Assembly (NCBI GenBank): GCA_036924085.1
Contig: JAVGWX010000009.1
Coordinates: 57,888,331 to 57,952,330 of the forward strand
Reading direction: 5' to 3'
Source of the DNA: Ariolimax columbianus
Lineage: Eukaryota > Mollusca > Gastropoda > Stylommatophora > Arionidae
DNA length: 64,000 nt
Both the position numbers and the translations under genes were made by a program. A model generated the notes under the pieces. That model had not been told where the DNA came from. It did no database searches and was given only the letters and a program-made list of their open reading frames with translations. Of this stretch, positions 63,620 through 64,000 are shown in pieces (the first letter of the stretch is position 1; every line of letters begins with the position of its first letter).

Positions 63620-63625
<6 letters not shown>
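63351..63625. other. Non-genic stretch
   Basis: Nothing recognised. Confidence 0.35.

Positions 63626-63700
<75 letters not shown>
63626..63700. repeat. (GA)n microsatellite
   Basis: Nearly pure GA run of about 73 bp, one GACAGA interruption. Confidence 0.97.
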
Positions 63701-63701
<1 letters not shown>

Positions 63702-64000
63702 CTTCATGAAAATAAAAGACGTGGAACGTCACCTTTTCTCCTATTCAAACATTTTTTGTAACATCGCTTTTCTAACAGAACTGGTTGATCACATGAACTT
63801 AAAACCGAGTAAAATTATTGTGATAATAGAAATTTGAAGTCATTCAGTCAAGCTCACCATGAGACGGAAACATCTGACTGTTTGCAAACTGGCCCATTGT
63901 TCGCTATAAAAATAATTCCTTGGGGGAATGGTTAAAAGTAGATGCCAGTAGGAGGCTCACCCTGGGGGCCACTCTTCCCCTTCTCTCTCTCCTCTTACCT
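63701..64000. other. Non-genic end of window
   Basis: Nothing recognised. Confidence 0.35.

Overview
This window looks like a repeat-dominated, non-genic stretch of an animal genome. There are no operons, ribosome-binding sites or compact genes. Instead it holds several classes of non-LTR retrotransposon, mariner relics, tRNA-derived SINEs, long minisatellites and abundant microsatellites. The mix, including conserved SINE cores and a dispersed repeat carrying an internal minisatellite, is most like a lophotrochozoan and probably a mollusc. That placement is inference from repeat content only. I found no host protein-coding exon I would defend, no standard tRNA or rRNA gene, no virus and no CRISPR array.

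Layout. 1-9.1 kb: GA/CAA microsatellites, a decayed LINE tail, a mariner copy carrying a nested LINE fragment, and several copies of a dispersed element here called family A. 9.1-12.8 kb: the best-preserved element, a 3.7 kb minus-strand non-LTR retrotransposon (endonuclease, reverse transcriptase, RNase H, terminal Cys/His motif) bounded by a 13-bp target-site duplication (TSD). 12.9-20 kb: dispersed repeats, SINEs and LINE tails. 20.2-22.2 kb: two abutting minisatellites (46 bp and 21 bp units) bracketed by inverted copies of one dispersed repeat. 22.5-29.4 kb: SINEs, a 240-bp duplication and a long family A array. 29.7-32.05 kb: a polypurine tract with a mariner foldback inside it. 32.6-36.6 kb: 47-bp and 26-bp arrays, an RNase H LINE relic and a second mariner foldback. 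37.3-40.9 kb: a 3.6 kb G-rich 23-bp minisatellite. 41.3-50.4 kb: several LINE relics, family A copies and a second young copy of the 9-kb LINE family. 50.7-64 kb: a mariner gene interrupted by a SINE, inverted 24-bp arrays, a 16/20-bp array, more family A, a (TATG)-rich tract and a third young LINE copy.

Mobile history. Four copies of the 9-kb LINE family share a (GAA)n 3' end and each is bounded by a perfect 12-16 bp duplication, which indicates target-primed reverse transcription. A SINE with a perfect 12-bp duplication sits in a mariner gene, and a LINE copy sits in another mariner.

The least familiar item is family A. About nine copies share a roughly 250-bp 3' body ending near a conserved GGGCATT, followed by CAA- or CAT-type simple sequence. 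Upstream of the body is a minisatellite of 37-45 bp units that ranges from about one to about eighteen copies. One copy (13640-14064) has a perfect 12-bp TSD, and a related repeat at 22.5 kb preserves the matching empty site. It therefore appears to be a mobile element rather than a plain satellite.
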